Source: Artemisia argyi
Lineage: Eukaryota > Streptophyta > Magnoliopsida > Asterales > Asteraceae
NCBI GenBank assembly: GCA_030686995.1
Contig: CM060696.1
Location: 15,204,487-15,268,486, forward strand
DNA length: 64,000 nt
Direction of reading: 5' to 3'
How positions within the stretch are numbered: the stretch's first letter is position 1; each line of letters opens with the position of its first letter. The notes below the pieces were generated by a model. That model saw nothing but the letters and a program-made list of their open reading frames with translations. It made no database searches and was not told the origin of the DNA. Both the position numbers and the translations under genes were made by a program. Positions 35,823 to 47,569 of this stretch are shown here, in pieces.

Positions 35823-38384
35823 AAAATGTTTTCAAAATCTCTTCGCTGTAAATATTTCTCAAAAAAAACAAAATACAAAATTTGAAAAACCAACAAAAAC
35901 AAAATACAAAAATATATAATTTCAAAAAATACAAAAACAATATAAAATCAAAAAATACAAAAATATTCTTCTCACGACATGTCTCTCGTATAAATCAATA
36001 TTTTGTACGTCTCTAGAAATGTCATTCGACAATGATACGGACATGTACAGATGCTTGAACGGGAGTTCTTTTATATATTTTTCTAAAACATGTCGTTTCT
36101 CAAATGTTTTTTCGCTATGGCTTTCGTATACATCAGTACGAAACCCGGACTAAAATGATGACTTCTGATTATTTTCAAATCAAGGACTCGTACGTTCAAA
36201 GATGAAATCACTTTCAAAAGTTCGAGTATAAACAAACGAAAAGGATTTCAAACATAAACTCGTTTTTTTTAAATACAATTCTTGAGCACTTTTTCAAGAT
36301 TGTTCAAAAGATTTCTCAAAATCTCTCAAAATGAGTGCTCAAGATAACTCCCTCTAAACCCTTAATTGATTTTAAAATGTGCTATCATTAAGGGGGAGTA
36401 CAAAAACAAAATTGTTCCGTATTCATGCAAAATGAAATCTGTCTTTCTCTCCAAAAAGCTTTTTTTTACTCAGTTGATATCAAAAATATCACAATATGCT
36501 ATTTTTGAGGGGGAAAAGACATGATTAAAATGTGATCAAAGATGTTTAAAAATTGTGACTGAATCTCAAAAGAGCTCGACTCAGTAAGTACCAATGAATT
36601 GACGAAGCTTAAAATGTCAGTAATCGAAAAGACTTGTCCTGGACGGGTAATAATTTCAAGCTAGTCCAACTAGTGATGTAAGCGTGTCTCGAATAGGACT
36701 TGTCTGAGTAGAATGTACCATATCGAGATACTTTCTTTGGACTTGACCAGGACGGGTAATAATTTCAAGCTAGTCTAACTAGTGATGTAAGCGTATCTCG
36801 AATCGGTCATGTTCACTGAAAGTGGATCAATTCAAAAGTGCAAACTCATCTCACATGTGCAAATTTCTTAAATATTCATGAGCACATGTGAAGGGGGAGA
36901 CCTTCAAAAGTTGCAAAACTCTCAAAGTGGTAACAACAATGTGTTTTATTATCATAAACACTTTGAGAGATTTTCAAATGGTTTCATGGCAATTACAGGA
37001 TAGTCATGGTGTTATAAGGTGACTAAGGTTAGGAAAAACCGTCCTATGATCCACCAAAGCCGGAGGGATCTACCCAAGGACAAATCCAATAGATTAGTAT
37101 TAGAAGTCCTTAGGTATGATTGAAAAAAGGAGAAAATGAGAAAGGAGAAAGAAGGGGTTGAAGAATTAAAAAGAAAAGTTATGAAAAAGGGTGAAAAGAA
37201 ATAGCCCTCCATATGTTCAACCTTAGGGCAGACACCGGGTTCAACTCATATGCTACTGGTTGTTACTAAAGTGACACCGGTATTGAAGACAAAGACGTCA
37301 TGGACCCAGTGACGCACTGCACTAAATCTTCTTAACCACTCAAGTTCTCTTAAAAGAGCTTGTTCCATTCTCACGGGGAACCGGTGTAATCTATCGACCT
37401 GTCTCTTAGAGATGGTTGATATTGAAACAGGAGACCTCTCCCTAATCTCCGCATAGGAAACCAAATGTGCACTTATCGAGTCTAGAGCCCCGAGATTCAT
37501 CAAAAGATCTCATAGGAACACATAATATTCCTACATTGGTTGTTCATCATTAAGGACGCCAGTTGTAAACTTAAGAGTCCTACGCAGATCTTAGCAATCT
37601 GCCAGAACATTTATGAGAGAATTCACACAAGTGTTTCTCAATGATTGAATGGAAACTCCTGCCAGGGTCAACATCAAGCAGCCCTGATAGCAGGTCACTT
37701 CGGTAATTCTTTATGGGTTACGCTTAGTGTTCGCGGTGGTTTCAAACGGTCTACAGTCGTGGAGTGATCCCCAGCGACTCACCCAGTCATTGAGCTACTA
37801 AGTAGGTCTTGTAAGCTCCCTCGGGAGTATCTGACATGGGAACGGCCTTGGTAAGGGTTAGAAGGAGTCTTCACACTATGCTGTTGACGATCTCTAATTC
37901 GAACCTGTAAGTACCGGTTGATTTATTGCTAACTGTTTTCATGCAGCTACACATCACCTCCATGGAGACAGATTCCGCATGCTCATACATACATCTGGAA
38001 GTTAAAGAAAGCTCCCTTAAAGATCTATACAACACAAAGTTCAAAGAAAGATTATACGCCTAAAAGAAGAATCTACAAAGTATAAAGACTAAAGATCCAA
38101 GTGAAAGAAAGGGAACTACGTACATATGAATATCAAAGTCCAAAGATGTATGAGCATATTGGAATGGCAGACAACCACCAGAAACGCAGAAGTGACGAAT
38201 GGCAAATGACTCCACATCTCAAAAGAACTAAGAATGATGAAATGTCAATCATCAAAGATCACAAAGCATGAAGGAACAAAGACTAAAGACTATTCTGCTA
38301 CGACACACAATGGTCAACAACAAAGAACAAAGAAGACCTAATCACGTGGAGCATCATTCGAATGACCACCCCTTAGGGGGAGAT
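35823..38384 (+). other. 3' non-coding region of element 1 with repeated polypurine tracts
   Basis: No ORF has recognisable content. Four purine tracts with a GGGGGAG or GAGGGGGAAAAG core occur at about 36389-36397, 36507-36517, 36892-36900 and 38375-38384; the last abuts the 3' LTR and is the functional polypurine tract. A duplicated unit of about 55 bp, GGACGGGTAATAATTTCAAG and onward, starts near 36643 and again near 36753. 36950-38370 shows nothing else I recognise. Confidence 0.8.
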
Positions 38385-38789
38385 TGTTAGCATTAAAAAT
38401 TATATTAGAAAGTGATGGTCATTCTCATTTATTGTAACGTCGTAATGTGTCGTAGTTTTTGTTATTAGAATAGTCAATGGGCCTTGGTCTTGATAAGCTA
38501 ATATGTCATGAGTTAAGTTATGTAAGCCTTTATATGTAAAAGGAAACCAAGCCCAAGACCAAGCCCATGGAAAGCCTCTTAAGGCATCATGTTATGAACT
38601 ATATAAACACCTCAAAGGCTCATTTGAGGTGTGTGCTTGTGTGTGTATTGTGTGTGTTTTATTAATAAAAGTTCTCTTCATCTTATACTCTCTTTCAATA
38701 TTAACGCCACACATATATATCATCAAGTCACCATCTTTACTTCATCTAGTGCTTATATTTGTGATAAAGTTGATATATCTAAGGTCCTA

Positions 38790-38791
<2 letters not shown>
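38385..38791 (+). repeat. 3' LTR of element 1
   Basis: The 407-bp LTR is 12 bp longer than the 5' LTR because AAGCCCAAGACC is tandemly duplicated near 38550. Its last base is followed directly by an (ATT)n tract. Confidence 0.96.
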
Positions 38792-38883
<92 letters not shown>

Positions 38884-38910
38884 GTTATTATTATTATTAT
38901 TATTATTATT
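38792..38910. repeat. (ATT)n microsatellite, 3' tail of non-LTR copy 1
   Basis: About 39 ATT units with one GTT interruption near 38884. On the minus strand it directly follows the 3' untranslated region of non-LTR copy 1, so it is that copy's AAT tail and not an independent microsatellite. Confidence 0.9.
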
Positions 38911-40375
38911 TGTAAAACCATCACTTCATTAGAAAATCATAGGATTTACAAGAAATTAGTGGGGAGCATAGAAACGAGCTGGGCCCCCACACCTTTAGCT
39001 ATGACAAAGCTAATCCTACTAAAAATATGATCAGCAGTACGTGCACCAATGTCTTGAGTCAACGAGAACCTACGGATACGTTTTAGTAAGGTCACCGCGT
39101 CCTTCTCAAGTTCTCCCAAGGAAGAGAATGAGAAGGGGATAAAATCGTATCCAATGTCCGCGCATTTAGCCTCATACTTGGCGCGTTTGCGTTGTGCAGC
39201 CTCAACCACCGCACGACCAGGAGCAAAATCAGCCATGTTGGTTTGTGTCAAGGGAGACGCCCCTGTCAAATCAACACAGGTGTCCCGTCCATCATCCCAA
39301 ATATAGAGTAACACATCAGCTGGGCGTAAGGTTTGGTCCCTTCCCCCACATAGCCCAATGTCAACCTCTTTACGAGCCGAGATCCCGGACCGGGAACATA
39401 TGTTAATAAGGGTATCACGCACTATATTATGCCGATGTTTAATCCCGATAATACCAGCACATGTGACCGCGTGATCCCCATAAGTGTCCCCCGCAAACAC
39501 CCTGGAACAAGCTGAACATGGCATTTTAGTAGAAAAGAGGGAAATACCCAGCCGATAACATAGCACACATCGGTAAGTTCTGGCATTCATGGTCTGTCCC
39601 AACCCAGAAATAGGGACCACCCGAAGCCAGTCTGAGGTGTGGTTCTCATTTTGCGATCTCCATAAAGCCATCTGACTAGTAGATAAGCAAAAGGTCGATT
39701 CGGTCATTTTGGCAACATGTGTAAAATATATGTCTGCCAGTTTATTCATGAGTTTGGGGGCAGCGATCTCACATGAGCTGCCTAAAAGGTCAGTTTCCAT
39801 TTTCGCATTAAAAGCATGCAAGGCCTCATCGAAGGAAAAACCAGAAGTCACGATGCCAGAATGTCGGAGGAGCCTAGTCTGCAAGCTAGTGGATTGGAGT
39901 CTAGATGCAAGGAAAGCATAGGGCAAGACATCACCGGCAGCATATACACCAAGTCCCCCAAATTTGAAAGGTAGTGTGGTCAGTCTCCATTGCCATTCGC
40001 CAAAACCAGGACCAGAAGCAGTGACAATACGCACTAGAGAAGAGCGGAGTGCCGCATCAAAGGAAACCTGAGCCCTCTTGAAGACCTGAGGGGGGACACG
40101 TGCGCATAGAAAAATATAACTTGGAGATTCCAGCACATGCCCGAAGGAGTAGCAACTCACATTGAGGGTCATTAAGTTTAGCAACAGCATCCATAAGCTC
40201 AATGGTTTTAGCGACCCTCTTCATAACAAGCTCACTGCTAAACACAAGGTCCACACTAGCAGGCCCCCCCAACAATTTAACACCATGTAAAGGCCGGGCG
40301 ATATTAGGCGGGAAAACACCTACAAGCCTGCTTCTAGGGTCCTCCCTTGGCCAAAAAACCTCGGTTTTATCGACA
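38911..40375 (-). mobile_element. Non-LTR retrotransposon copy 1, 5'-truncated, C-terminal zinc knuckle and endonuclease-like domain
   Basis: On the minus strand the fragment reads from a post-RT thumb region (EVFWPREDPRSRLVGVFPPN at about 40370, then SSELVMKRVAKTIELMDAV and LLLRACAGISKLYFSMRTC). It continues into a 418-codon ORF at 40202-38946. Single-base indels in a G run near 40265 and a C run near 40090 shift the frame. The ORF contains a Trp/Gly motif (GPGFGEWQWRLTTLPFKFGG), MNARTYRCVLCYRLG, a CCHC knuckle PCSAC...GDHAVTC and then HRHN. RPADVLLYIWDDGRDTCVDL follows, resembling the RPD...D core of restriction-like endonucleases in R2/R4/Utopia-type elements. It stops at 38946, followed by a short 3' untranslated region and the AAT tail. 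The Asteraceae family is often labelled auxilin-like in databases; that label is misleading. Confidence 0.85.
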
Positions 40376-40520
<145 letters not shown>

Positions 40521-40782
40521 ATAAAACATCACTTAATTAGAAAATAATAAGATTTACAAGAAATTAGTGGGGAGCCGAGATACCAACTAGGCCCCCACTC
40601 CTTTAACTATAGCGAAACATATCATACTAAAAATGTGGTCAGTAGCATGTGCTCCAATGTCACGAGTCACCGAGAATTTTCGGATGCGCTTTAGTAAGGT
40701 CGCCGCATCCTTCTCATGTTCTTCAAAGGTAGAGAACGAGAAGGGGAGTAACACATATCTAATGTCCGCACTTTAGTAAGCG
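40521..40782 (-). mobile_element. Non-LTR retrotransposon copy 2, severely 5'-truncated
   Basis: The 3' untranslated region and the last roughly 60 codons align base by base with 38915-39150 of copy 1 (shared block ATTAGTGGGGAGC and the reverse complement of LLKRIRKFS-type coding). It has many substitutions and is truncated at about 40782, directly against the next (ATT)n tract. Confidence 0.85.
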
Positions 40783-40783
40783 C

Positions 40784-40876
<93 letters not shown>

Positions 40877-40911
40877 TTATTTTATTTTATTTTATTTTAT
40901 TTTATTTTTTT
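40783..40911. repeat. (ATT)n plus (TTTTA)n tail of non-LTR copy 3
   Basis: About 30 ATT units (40783-40875) are followed by seven ATTTT units and T's, directly preceding (plus strand) the conserved 3' end TATAAAACATCACTT of copy 3. Confidence 0.85.
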
Positions 40912-41727
40912 ATAAAACATCACTTTCTTTAGAAACAAAACCATAGGATTACAAAAATTAGTGGGGATCCTCGAAACTATCTAAGCCTCCACACCTTTAG
41001 CAGTAGCAAAACTAATCCTACTAAAAATATGACTAGCAGCACGTGCCCCTATGTCTTGGATTATAGAGAACTTCCGGATCCTCTTAAGTAAGACCACGGC
41101 ATCTGCCTCAAGTTCCCCCAAAGAGGAAAACGAGAAAGGGATGAACCCATATCCAATATTCGCACATTTAGCTCCGTACTTGACGCGCTTACGTTTTGCG
41201 GCATCAATCACCACACGACCTGGCACAAAATCAATCATACAAGTTTGCGTGAGGGGAGACGACCCGGTCAAATAAACACACACGTCTTGCCCTCCATCCC
41301 AAGAATAGAGCAGGATATCTACTGGCCGTAAGACTTGTTCACTATCGCCACCCAACCCAATGTCGACCTTTTTACGCGCCGAGATCCCAGATCGAGAGCA
41401 AATATCAACCAAGGTATCGCGCACCATGTTATGTCGATGTTTAATACCAATAGTGCCAGCACACGATACATCATGGTCTCCATAAATATCCCCAGCGAAA
41501 CCCTTGGAGCAAGGTGAGCATGGCATCCGAACAGAGAAAAGGGGAACACCTAGCCGATAACATAATACACACCTGTAAGTTCTAGCATTCATAGTCTGTT
41601 CCAGCCCATATATCGGAACCACCCTAAGCCAGTCTGAAGTGTAGTCCACCTTTTGCGATCTCAAGAGTGCCATTGTCGGGAAGATAGGCAAAATGTGGAT
41701 TCGGCAATTTTGGTGACACGTGTGAAA
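40912..41727 (-). mobile_element. Non-LTR retrotransposon copy 3, 5'-truncated
   Basis: The ORF at 41757-40981 matches the C-terminal half of copy 1. It has MNARTYRCVLCYRLG, PCSPC...GDHDVSC, KHRHN and RPVDILLYSWDGGQDVCV, then SFSSLGELEADAV and IGARAASHIFSRIS. Relative to copy 1 the second acidic residue of the endonuclease-like motif is changed (VDL in copy 1, VYL here), and the His/Ala of the knuckle region varies (GDHAVTC against GDHDVSC). Homology to copy 1 ends at about 41727, where AT-rich unique sequence begins. The first roughly 30 codons of the ORF are therefore flank and not part of the protein. Confidence 0.85.
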
Positions 41728-41840
41728 TATAATAAAATTATAGTAATGAAATATCATTTAAAAATTTGGAAAGAGAAAATATAATTATTCAATGTATTTT
41801 ATAATAAAATTATAGTAATAAAATATCATTTAAAAATTTA
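41728..41840. repeat. Short direct duplication, about 40 bp, next to non-LTR copy 3
   Basis: ATAATAAAATTATAGTAAT followed by AAATATCATTTAAAAATTT occurs at about 41728-41766 and again at 41802-41840, with few differences. Confidence 0.75.
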
Positions 41841-41929
41841 AATAAAAATGATATGTGAGAGTAGATTGTGGTGGGTCCTACATGTTTTGACAAAACCCTC
41901 CAAATTAATGTGGAATGAAATTTGATTCA

Positions 41930-42153
41930 GGGTGCGTTTGGTATGGCGCCATGAATCACAATCGGAATGATTTTGATAGTAGTGGTGGGCCCCTCGGTAT
42001 AAAAGATCCATACCTTACCTTTTTGAGGTATATGGAGTATGAAACATTTCTATCATTCATTACAATAGTGGTGGCCTCTTCAACTTAAACAAACACATTT
42101 AATCACTTTCATAGTTATAGTCTCATTCCTATAATGGGATACCAAACGCACCC
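41930..42153. mobile_element. Tourist-like (PIF/Harbinger) MITE
   Basis: A 224-bp element with 15-bp terminal inverted repeats GGGTGCGTTTGGTAT and a 3-bp direct flank TCA on both sides (41927-41929, 42154-42156). PIF/Harbinger targets are usually TWA, so TCA is a variant. Related termini (ACACACCCTGAG near 42245 and CCAAACGGGCCC near 42353) suggest further decayed family members next to it, up to about 42365. Confidence 0.7.
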
Positions 42154-42365
42154 TCAATCTATCATTCATTTTATTGAAAGAATGAACCAAACAACAAATT
42201 ATTGTCCCATCAAACTTAAAACCCATTCCAAAGTATCAAACAAACACACCCTGAGTTTATCGCATTGATTACACTTTTTAAATTCTAAAAATGCATACCA
42301 AACATTTAAAAATTAGGAGTGAAGCAAAATCCTACTTAAAAAAATCACAAACCAAACGGGCCCTT

Positions 42366-42577
42366 AGTCTTTTGTATTTGCAGTCATGAGAATAATGTAT
42401 TGACAAAAATAATAGAACCACTTTTAAATAAATTTTATTTCTTCGCGTTTTATTAACTTATAAGGTTGTTAAGAACGGAGTTTTTTACAAGTAAAATTAG
42501 AAACGACCTTTTATTTATTTGCATTTTAGACGTAATCTTCTCGTGTTAATTCATATTTAAGTTTGGGTACAATACTG

Positions 42578-42613
<36 letters not shown>

Positions 42614-43745
42614 AAAAAACAAGGTCACTATCTTAAATAAAAGTAGCTCCAAGTTTTATAAAATTTTGTATTTTTTGTTTTACGTCTGTTTCACTGTTTG
42701 CATGTAAGTGTGGCTAAAATGTGTATGCATTTCTATGTCTATAAGAACCTGCTTTCCATCTTTGAACTCAGATTCTCAGAGGGGTACGATCGTCTCCTAA
42801 TTAGGCTATTTATTATTTGTGTAGGTGCATCTATCTTAAATTTTACAAGAGCCCTTCGGTCCTTTATATGCTTGCTAATTTGAACTCAAATCAAGATGGC
42901 TGTTCTTCGTTATAGCCAATAAACCTAAGGGGATGTTTCGTACGATGGAATGGAAAGCTGAGATTAGGAATGAAAAAGCGTTCTCGTGTTAGTTTGTGTT
43001 GAGAATGGAAGTGAATCAATATTTGATTCTCTTTCCATTCTCCGCATTCTCATAAAATAGCGAAGAAATGAGAGAATTGCTGACCAAAAGGCAAGGCGTT
43101 CTATGGTTGATTCTTTCTTATAATGAAGGACCTAATTTAAAGTCATCGTATATAATACAAAAATTGATTTCTTGATTTCACCTTTCGTCTTCAAACTTCA
43201 AATGTTTTGTTTCTTTGATTTAATTATATATATTTATTTTCTTTTTTCTTTTTTATAATTATTTGAAATACAAAAATGTATCAAACCTTCGTATCAACGT
43301 TTCTATTTTAACCTTTTCTTATAAAACCAGTTATTCAAATGCTCACACTTTTTATGTTTGGGTTTCTTCAAAATTCACCACAATTATTATAAATAAATAT
43401 TATTAGAATTAATTTTTAATTGTGCACATGGTTACAAATTGCACCCAACAAAAATCCTGCAATATTGCTTTTGCGATAGAAGGTTAACATATACTCGGTG
43501 TACTTAAGCTAGCAATATAAATAATCATATTATTTTATAAGTGTAGGAGCATTTAAGTTTTTTGGATATAATTATAGGTTAATTAAATCACTGCACTTAA
43601 ATGGATAATTCAGTACATACTATATAGATTGTAAGAACATAATTCAGGGGGAAATTCCTAAAAACATGCATGAACGTAGAGTTATTAGAAGAATGCTATA
43701 AATTTCTCAACGTATCACATCCTGTCACAAAAAAGCTGCTAAAAG
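42366..43745. other. Intergenic AT-rich region
   Basis: No gene seen. An A run lies at about 42580-42610. A near-perfect hairpin (arms GAGAATGGAA and TTCCATTCTC, with GAATCA/TGATTC inside) at 43001-43042 is a probable MITE remnant. The 61-codon ORF at 42698-42883 has no recognisable content. Confidence 0.6.
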
Positions 43746-44502
43746 TTAATCACCTAATTTGAGGACTTTAATATCCTTCCAACGAGACTCCATATAGAAG
43801 GAAGCATTGCTTGATGTGTAAACTCCACATTTGAAATAATGGGATTTACCGCCACGTCCAGTCCCTTCGTGTTTAAGAATCCCGTCTATGTAAACTTTAA
43901 CTGTGTTGCCTTCCACATCGTGTATAACATTTAAACGAAACCATTTGTTGTATAAATTAGAAAGAATGACAGGATTTGTGTAGTAGTAAAGGCTTGAATT
44001 ATATACTCTAAGCATTGTGGTTGTCGCATGTGGAGGTTGTGACCCAAAAACTTGCATTATGCACACCCCAGTGGTCGAACATGGCACATATCCATACGCT
44101 TCGAACTGCCATACACCTGAAGAATAATCATAACCCTTCAAAACAACATAAAAAATACTTGTCAGCCTACTGAAATCTAGCATTGCATCCTTTTCTATCA
44201 AAATGAAGTGAATATTGCAAAATACATACTCGAATACGAATCTCAGTACGTGGCGCGGTCTTGCTGGTTGTTGAGTGAGGTTTATCCGTTTTGATCACCC
44301 AGAGCTGGTGGACTCCATTAGAAAATTTATATCGGTGCTCAAGTGGAACATCATATGGCTTTTGGATATCGAAATTGGACTGATTGAGTGGTTGTGATAT
44401 AAAACCTAAGGTTGTATCGATAGGTTCACACCCTATGGCTTTGTATAGGAATAGAAAGACAAGTGAAATGTAAAACAAATAATTTATGTGAGAATTCATC
44501 AT
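43746..44502 (-). CDS. Citrate-binding-protein-like secreted protein (alginate_lyase2 fold), two exons
   Basis: Exon 1 is 44502-44230 (91 codons), intron 44229-44136 (94 bp, GTATGT...GAAG), exon 2 44135-43746 (129 codons plus stop), phase 0. The joined protein has 220 residues, the usual size of plant citrate-binding proteins. An N-terminal hydrophobic stretch (YLFYISLVFLFLYKAIGC, residues 8-25) is a signal peptide. Diagnostic blocks are the PYDVPLEHRYKFSNGVHQLWV start of the beta-sandwich, PRTEIRI, GYDYSSGVWQFEAYGYVP, GVCIMQVFG, KWFRLNVIHD, VKVYIDG and GRGGKSHYFKCGVY, ending at ESRWKDIKVLKLGD. The family (concanavalin-A-like fold, related to alginate lyases) is known from rubber-tree vacuoles; citrate binding by this protein is inference. 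No stop, frameshift or lost splice site is seen, so it is probably a live host gene between MITEs. Met 2 is an alternative start. Confidence 0.92.
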
Positions 44503-44730
44503 TTCTTGAGATATTTGATTGACTATGATTAAACAGACTATTAATAGATGAAAGGGTTATACACAGTGACAAATAATAAAACATAGTATTTGTGAAGGCT
44601 ACAAAGTAAATTACGATAGATATCAATTTAAAATGCTAACTTGGATGGACCTATTTTGAAATGATTTGATTATATATTGGGTGGTTAATGTCTATCGCTA
44701 AATTCCACCACCCGTGAGTTCGTTAATAGG

Positions 44731-44766
<36 letters not shown>

Positions 44767-45012
44767 ACTTATAAATGATGGGGTTACGTGATAATATGCA
44801 TGCGATGTTGAATACACTTTCGCGTGTCGGGACTATTGCCAGCAGCCACTCTAACAACGTTAAGAGTGGTGCTTTTATTTTTCATCGAGCAAGTTTCTGT
44901 ATTAAAGGGGGTGAGAGCACAGATTGTGTCTAGACTACCCTCCAATTTCATGTAATTTTCATGGTTTCAATGATATATCGTTTTATAAAAACAAAATAAG
45001 TAAATAAAAAAT

Positions 45013-45070
<58 letters not shown>

Positions 45071-46400
45071 GCTACTTTGTAAAAGACTTGCTAACAAAAT
45101 AGATGACGTAAATAAAAGTTTCATTTGATAAAAGAAACTTAGAAAGAACAATTAAGATGTGTTAAAGGACTAAAGCCGGCCTTTTACTCAAAAGCTAACA
45201 TATGATTGACAAAAACAGCTATACACATCAAGCTCTACTAAATTAATGAATCATTTTAGCCCGTGTCTCCATAGTCCATAGTATGCTAACATCCATTTTT
45301 AACTTCCACCTGCGACAAAGAAACAAATAATTGACAATGCAACTTATTGGTCATGCATCTGCCTCATGCTAGAGTGTCGTCTTTAGCTCGTGAGTCGTAA
45401 ACATTCTGACCCACAACAAATTTACCTGGTTTATAACAGATAATGCGCAAATCTTGATTGTTTTGGATTCATGTTCTTCTTCTTGTGTCTCCCTAGTCAT
45501 CTGATAGTGTTCCATCTTAGAAAGAAGGCAAAAAACAAATATTAAATACCATACTACTCAATGGAACTTAACCTTTGCTATTTTGCTTCAAATAAATAAT
45601 GAACTAAATAATGAAAATTCAAGTACTTCTTAAGTTGATCCAACCCGGTATAGTTCAAAAAATACAAAAAGTTACCCTTGTTGACCAGCTACCTAATTTG
45701 CCTATTGTGATGCCTCTAAATTTATCATTTTATAAACAATTGTCTTGTTCTCAATGTCCATTGCAATAAACTATATTTGTTCATGTATGCAACTATAAAC
45801 TACATTAGTGTTTCTAAAGTAGTTGTCAAAAGGGTTGTCTAGATGTTAGTGTATAAAACTAACTTAAATGTTTATAATGGAAAGAAAAGAATATACTACT
45901 CATGAAACCATAAAATATGAATTCCCATAAGAACACTAAAACTGTGATGAAGAATAACCACTTACGGACTGCATGAATTGTCATATATCGCCACACTTGC
46001 TGCATTAGTACCTCTGTTACCCCTCCCATCATCATGTTAACAAAAGATGACGACTTGTAATGTGACATATATAACTTTGGGAAAGAATGGGGAAGTGAAA
46101 CTAAGAGCTATGGCATGAAAACCCAACATTGGATAGTGTTAAAATGTGCAAAGGATGTCGTCTTTCACCTGATTGAGTGCCAATATTTATGATAAGTATA
46201 CTGAAATGCTAGACATAAAATTCTGTTACGATAAAAGTCAATCAAGTTCTCAACATACTCTCCTAGTTTCAATATACTAAGAGTTTTTTCATTTATGGTT
46301 GTTTATTATCCATTTCATAGTAGTTAGAGATATGGGCATTCTCTCTCAAATGAAAGAGTTAGTAGACTTCATTTATAAGAGACAAATTGATATCGTTAAT
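44503..46400. other. Upstream region of the citrate-binding-like gene, no firm gene
   Basis: It should include the promoter of the minus-strand gene; I see no decisive TATA box. An A run lies at 44731-44764 and an (AAT)n tract at about 45017-45070. On the minus strand 46068-45966 (MSHYKSSSFVNMMMGG, then donor GTAAGTGG) and about 45515-45426 (METYQ-like then donor GTAAAT) look weakly exon-like, but I recognise no protein. Confidence 0.4.
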
Positions 46401-46408
46401 CGTCCACA

Positions 46409-46596
46409 CAGGGACGGAACCAGGGGGTGTCCCGGGGGGTCCCGGGACACCCATGAATTTTTGTCTCGTAGTGTTAATTTTGTTATAAAACCTCTATTTT
46501 TCTATAAATGCACCCGATCCCAAAAAATTATGCATGTAGTCTTGTTTGATTTCTCATAAATGCACGCGGTGACTTTGTCTTGTGGTTCCGTCCCTG
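46409..46596. mobile_element. hAT MITE with perfect 8-bp TSD
   Basis: A 188-bp element whose 14-bp terminal inverted repeats CAGGGACGGAACCA are perfect. The 8-bp TSD CGTCCACA is identical at 46401-46408 and 46597-46604, as expected of hAT. There is no coding content. A GGGG/CCCC-rich palindromic stretch (about 46425-46450) lies near its left end. Confidence 0.93.
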
Positions 46597-46604
46597 CGTC
46601 CACA

Positions 46605-47569
46605 TAACTATAGATATTTGCATATTATTTTCGAAGTTTCTCTTCACTAGTAAGGCTGATATAATCGATTGGTTAAGTAATTGGTCACCAAAAAATAATT
46701 TTCAACTTAACTAAGTGAACCTCCATGACCCATTTCATTTAGAACTAACGCTCACCTACGAAAAATAACTTTTAAATCAGCGGTAAAATTAGTACTTAAA
46801 AATATCAGTTGCTGTAAGTATCATTAGACCAATGTTTACTTAAATTAAAGGAAACTAATGCTACAAATGCAAGCGTCACAATTTGACAATAGAGAATCTG
46901 AACACCAACCATAAACATCTTTGGATTTTTAGTTAGATTTGGGTCATTGCTCATGTAGTTTAAAGAACCAAACAGAGTATATATGATAAGGTTACAAAAT
47001 GAGGGGGAAAAAATGTTACAAAGATTTTAGTACAAATAACTCACAAATAAGGTGATCATTCTTGTTACATCTTCAATAATTTTTGTAAATCATTGTGGCA
47101 AAAAGCAACATTTTGGTCACTTTGTGAGCTATGACAATTCCTTTTCTAGTGTATCCATCTCATTTTCTAAAATTATAGTTGAAATTCTTTCACTTGTTAA
47201 CGTAGCTAGCCTTGATCACCCACTTTCAATGGCTTTTAGCATTCACATTGAAAGCAGCTATGTGCTTCTTGAAACTCATTCTCAAATACAGAATTGGTTT
47301 CAACCTATCAACAAATAGATTACACAAATCAATCAAAACCCATAAATCTTTCAATATCAAAAGCTGAAACTATTAGGGTGTTTTTAAGAATAAAATGATT
47401 AGAAGAAGAAAAACTAAAATGAGAACAATAAGAAGGATTTCTAGCTACACATTTCAAGTAAGATGGAGAATATTAAGGGGAGATGCATCTATTTTTTTAG
47501 GTGTATTTGAAATGTGTTGTTGTAGTTTATTCTCACCATTCTCATTTTAATTTTTCTTCTTATTTGATC
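46605..47569. other. Intergenic, no gene seen
   Basis: An 88-codon ORF (47052-47318) starts with a hydrophobic stretch but has no recognisable motif or codon pattern. Nothing else stands out before the CACTA terminus. Confidence 0.5.

Larger units (their letters stand above)
6..38791 (+). mobile_element. Element 1: SIRE-like Ty1-copia LTR retrotransposon, outer host of a five-element nest
   Basis: Two LTRs (6-400 and 38385-38791) start TGTTAG and end CCTACA. They flank, in order, a Met-type primer-binding site, a repeat-rich leader, a long gag with a CCHC knuckle and coiled-coil tail, protease, integrase, reverse transcriptase and RNase H, then a 2.5-kb non-coding 3' region with several purine tracts. 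Protease-integrase-RT order is Ty1-copia. The very long gag and the multiple purine tracts suggest the SIRE/Maximus lineage, although a 0.4-kb LTR is short for it. The flanks TTATC (1-5) and TTATT (38792-38796) are a near-perfect TSD; the right one lies in an (ATT)n tract, where slippage could explain the mismatch. Removing elements 2 and 4 with their TSDs leaves about 12.2 kb. LTRs differ by four substitutions and one 12-bp duplication. Coding capacity is broken by at least seven in-frame stops and two frameshifts, so this copy is not autonomous. Confidence 0.95.

Noticed and set aside
37012..37503. Env-like ORF in the 3' region of element 1
   Set aside because: Only short minus-strand ORFs; no signal peptide, transmembrane or coiled-coil pattern on the sense strand.
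45426..46068. Two weak exon-like stretches on the minus strand with good donor sites
   Set aside because: No recognisable protein, no matching acceptors found with confidence; kept only as a note in the region entry.
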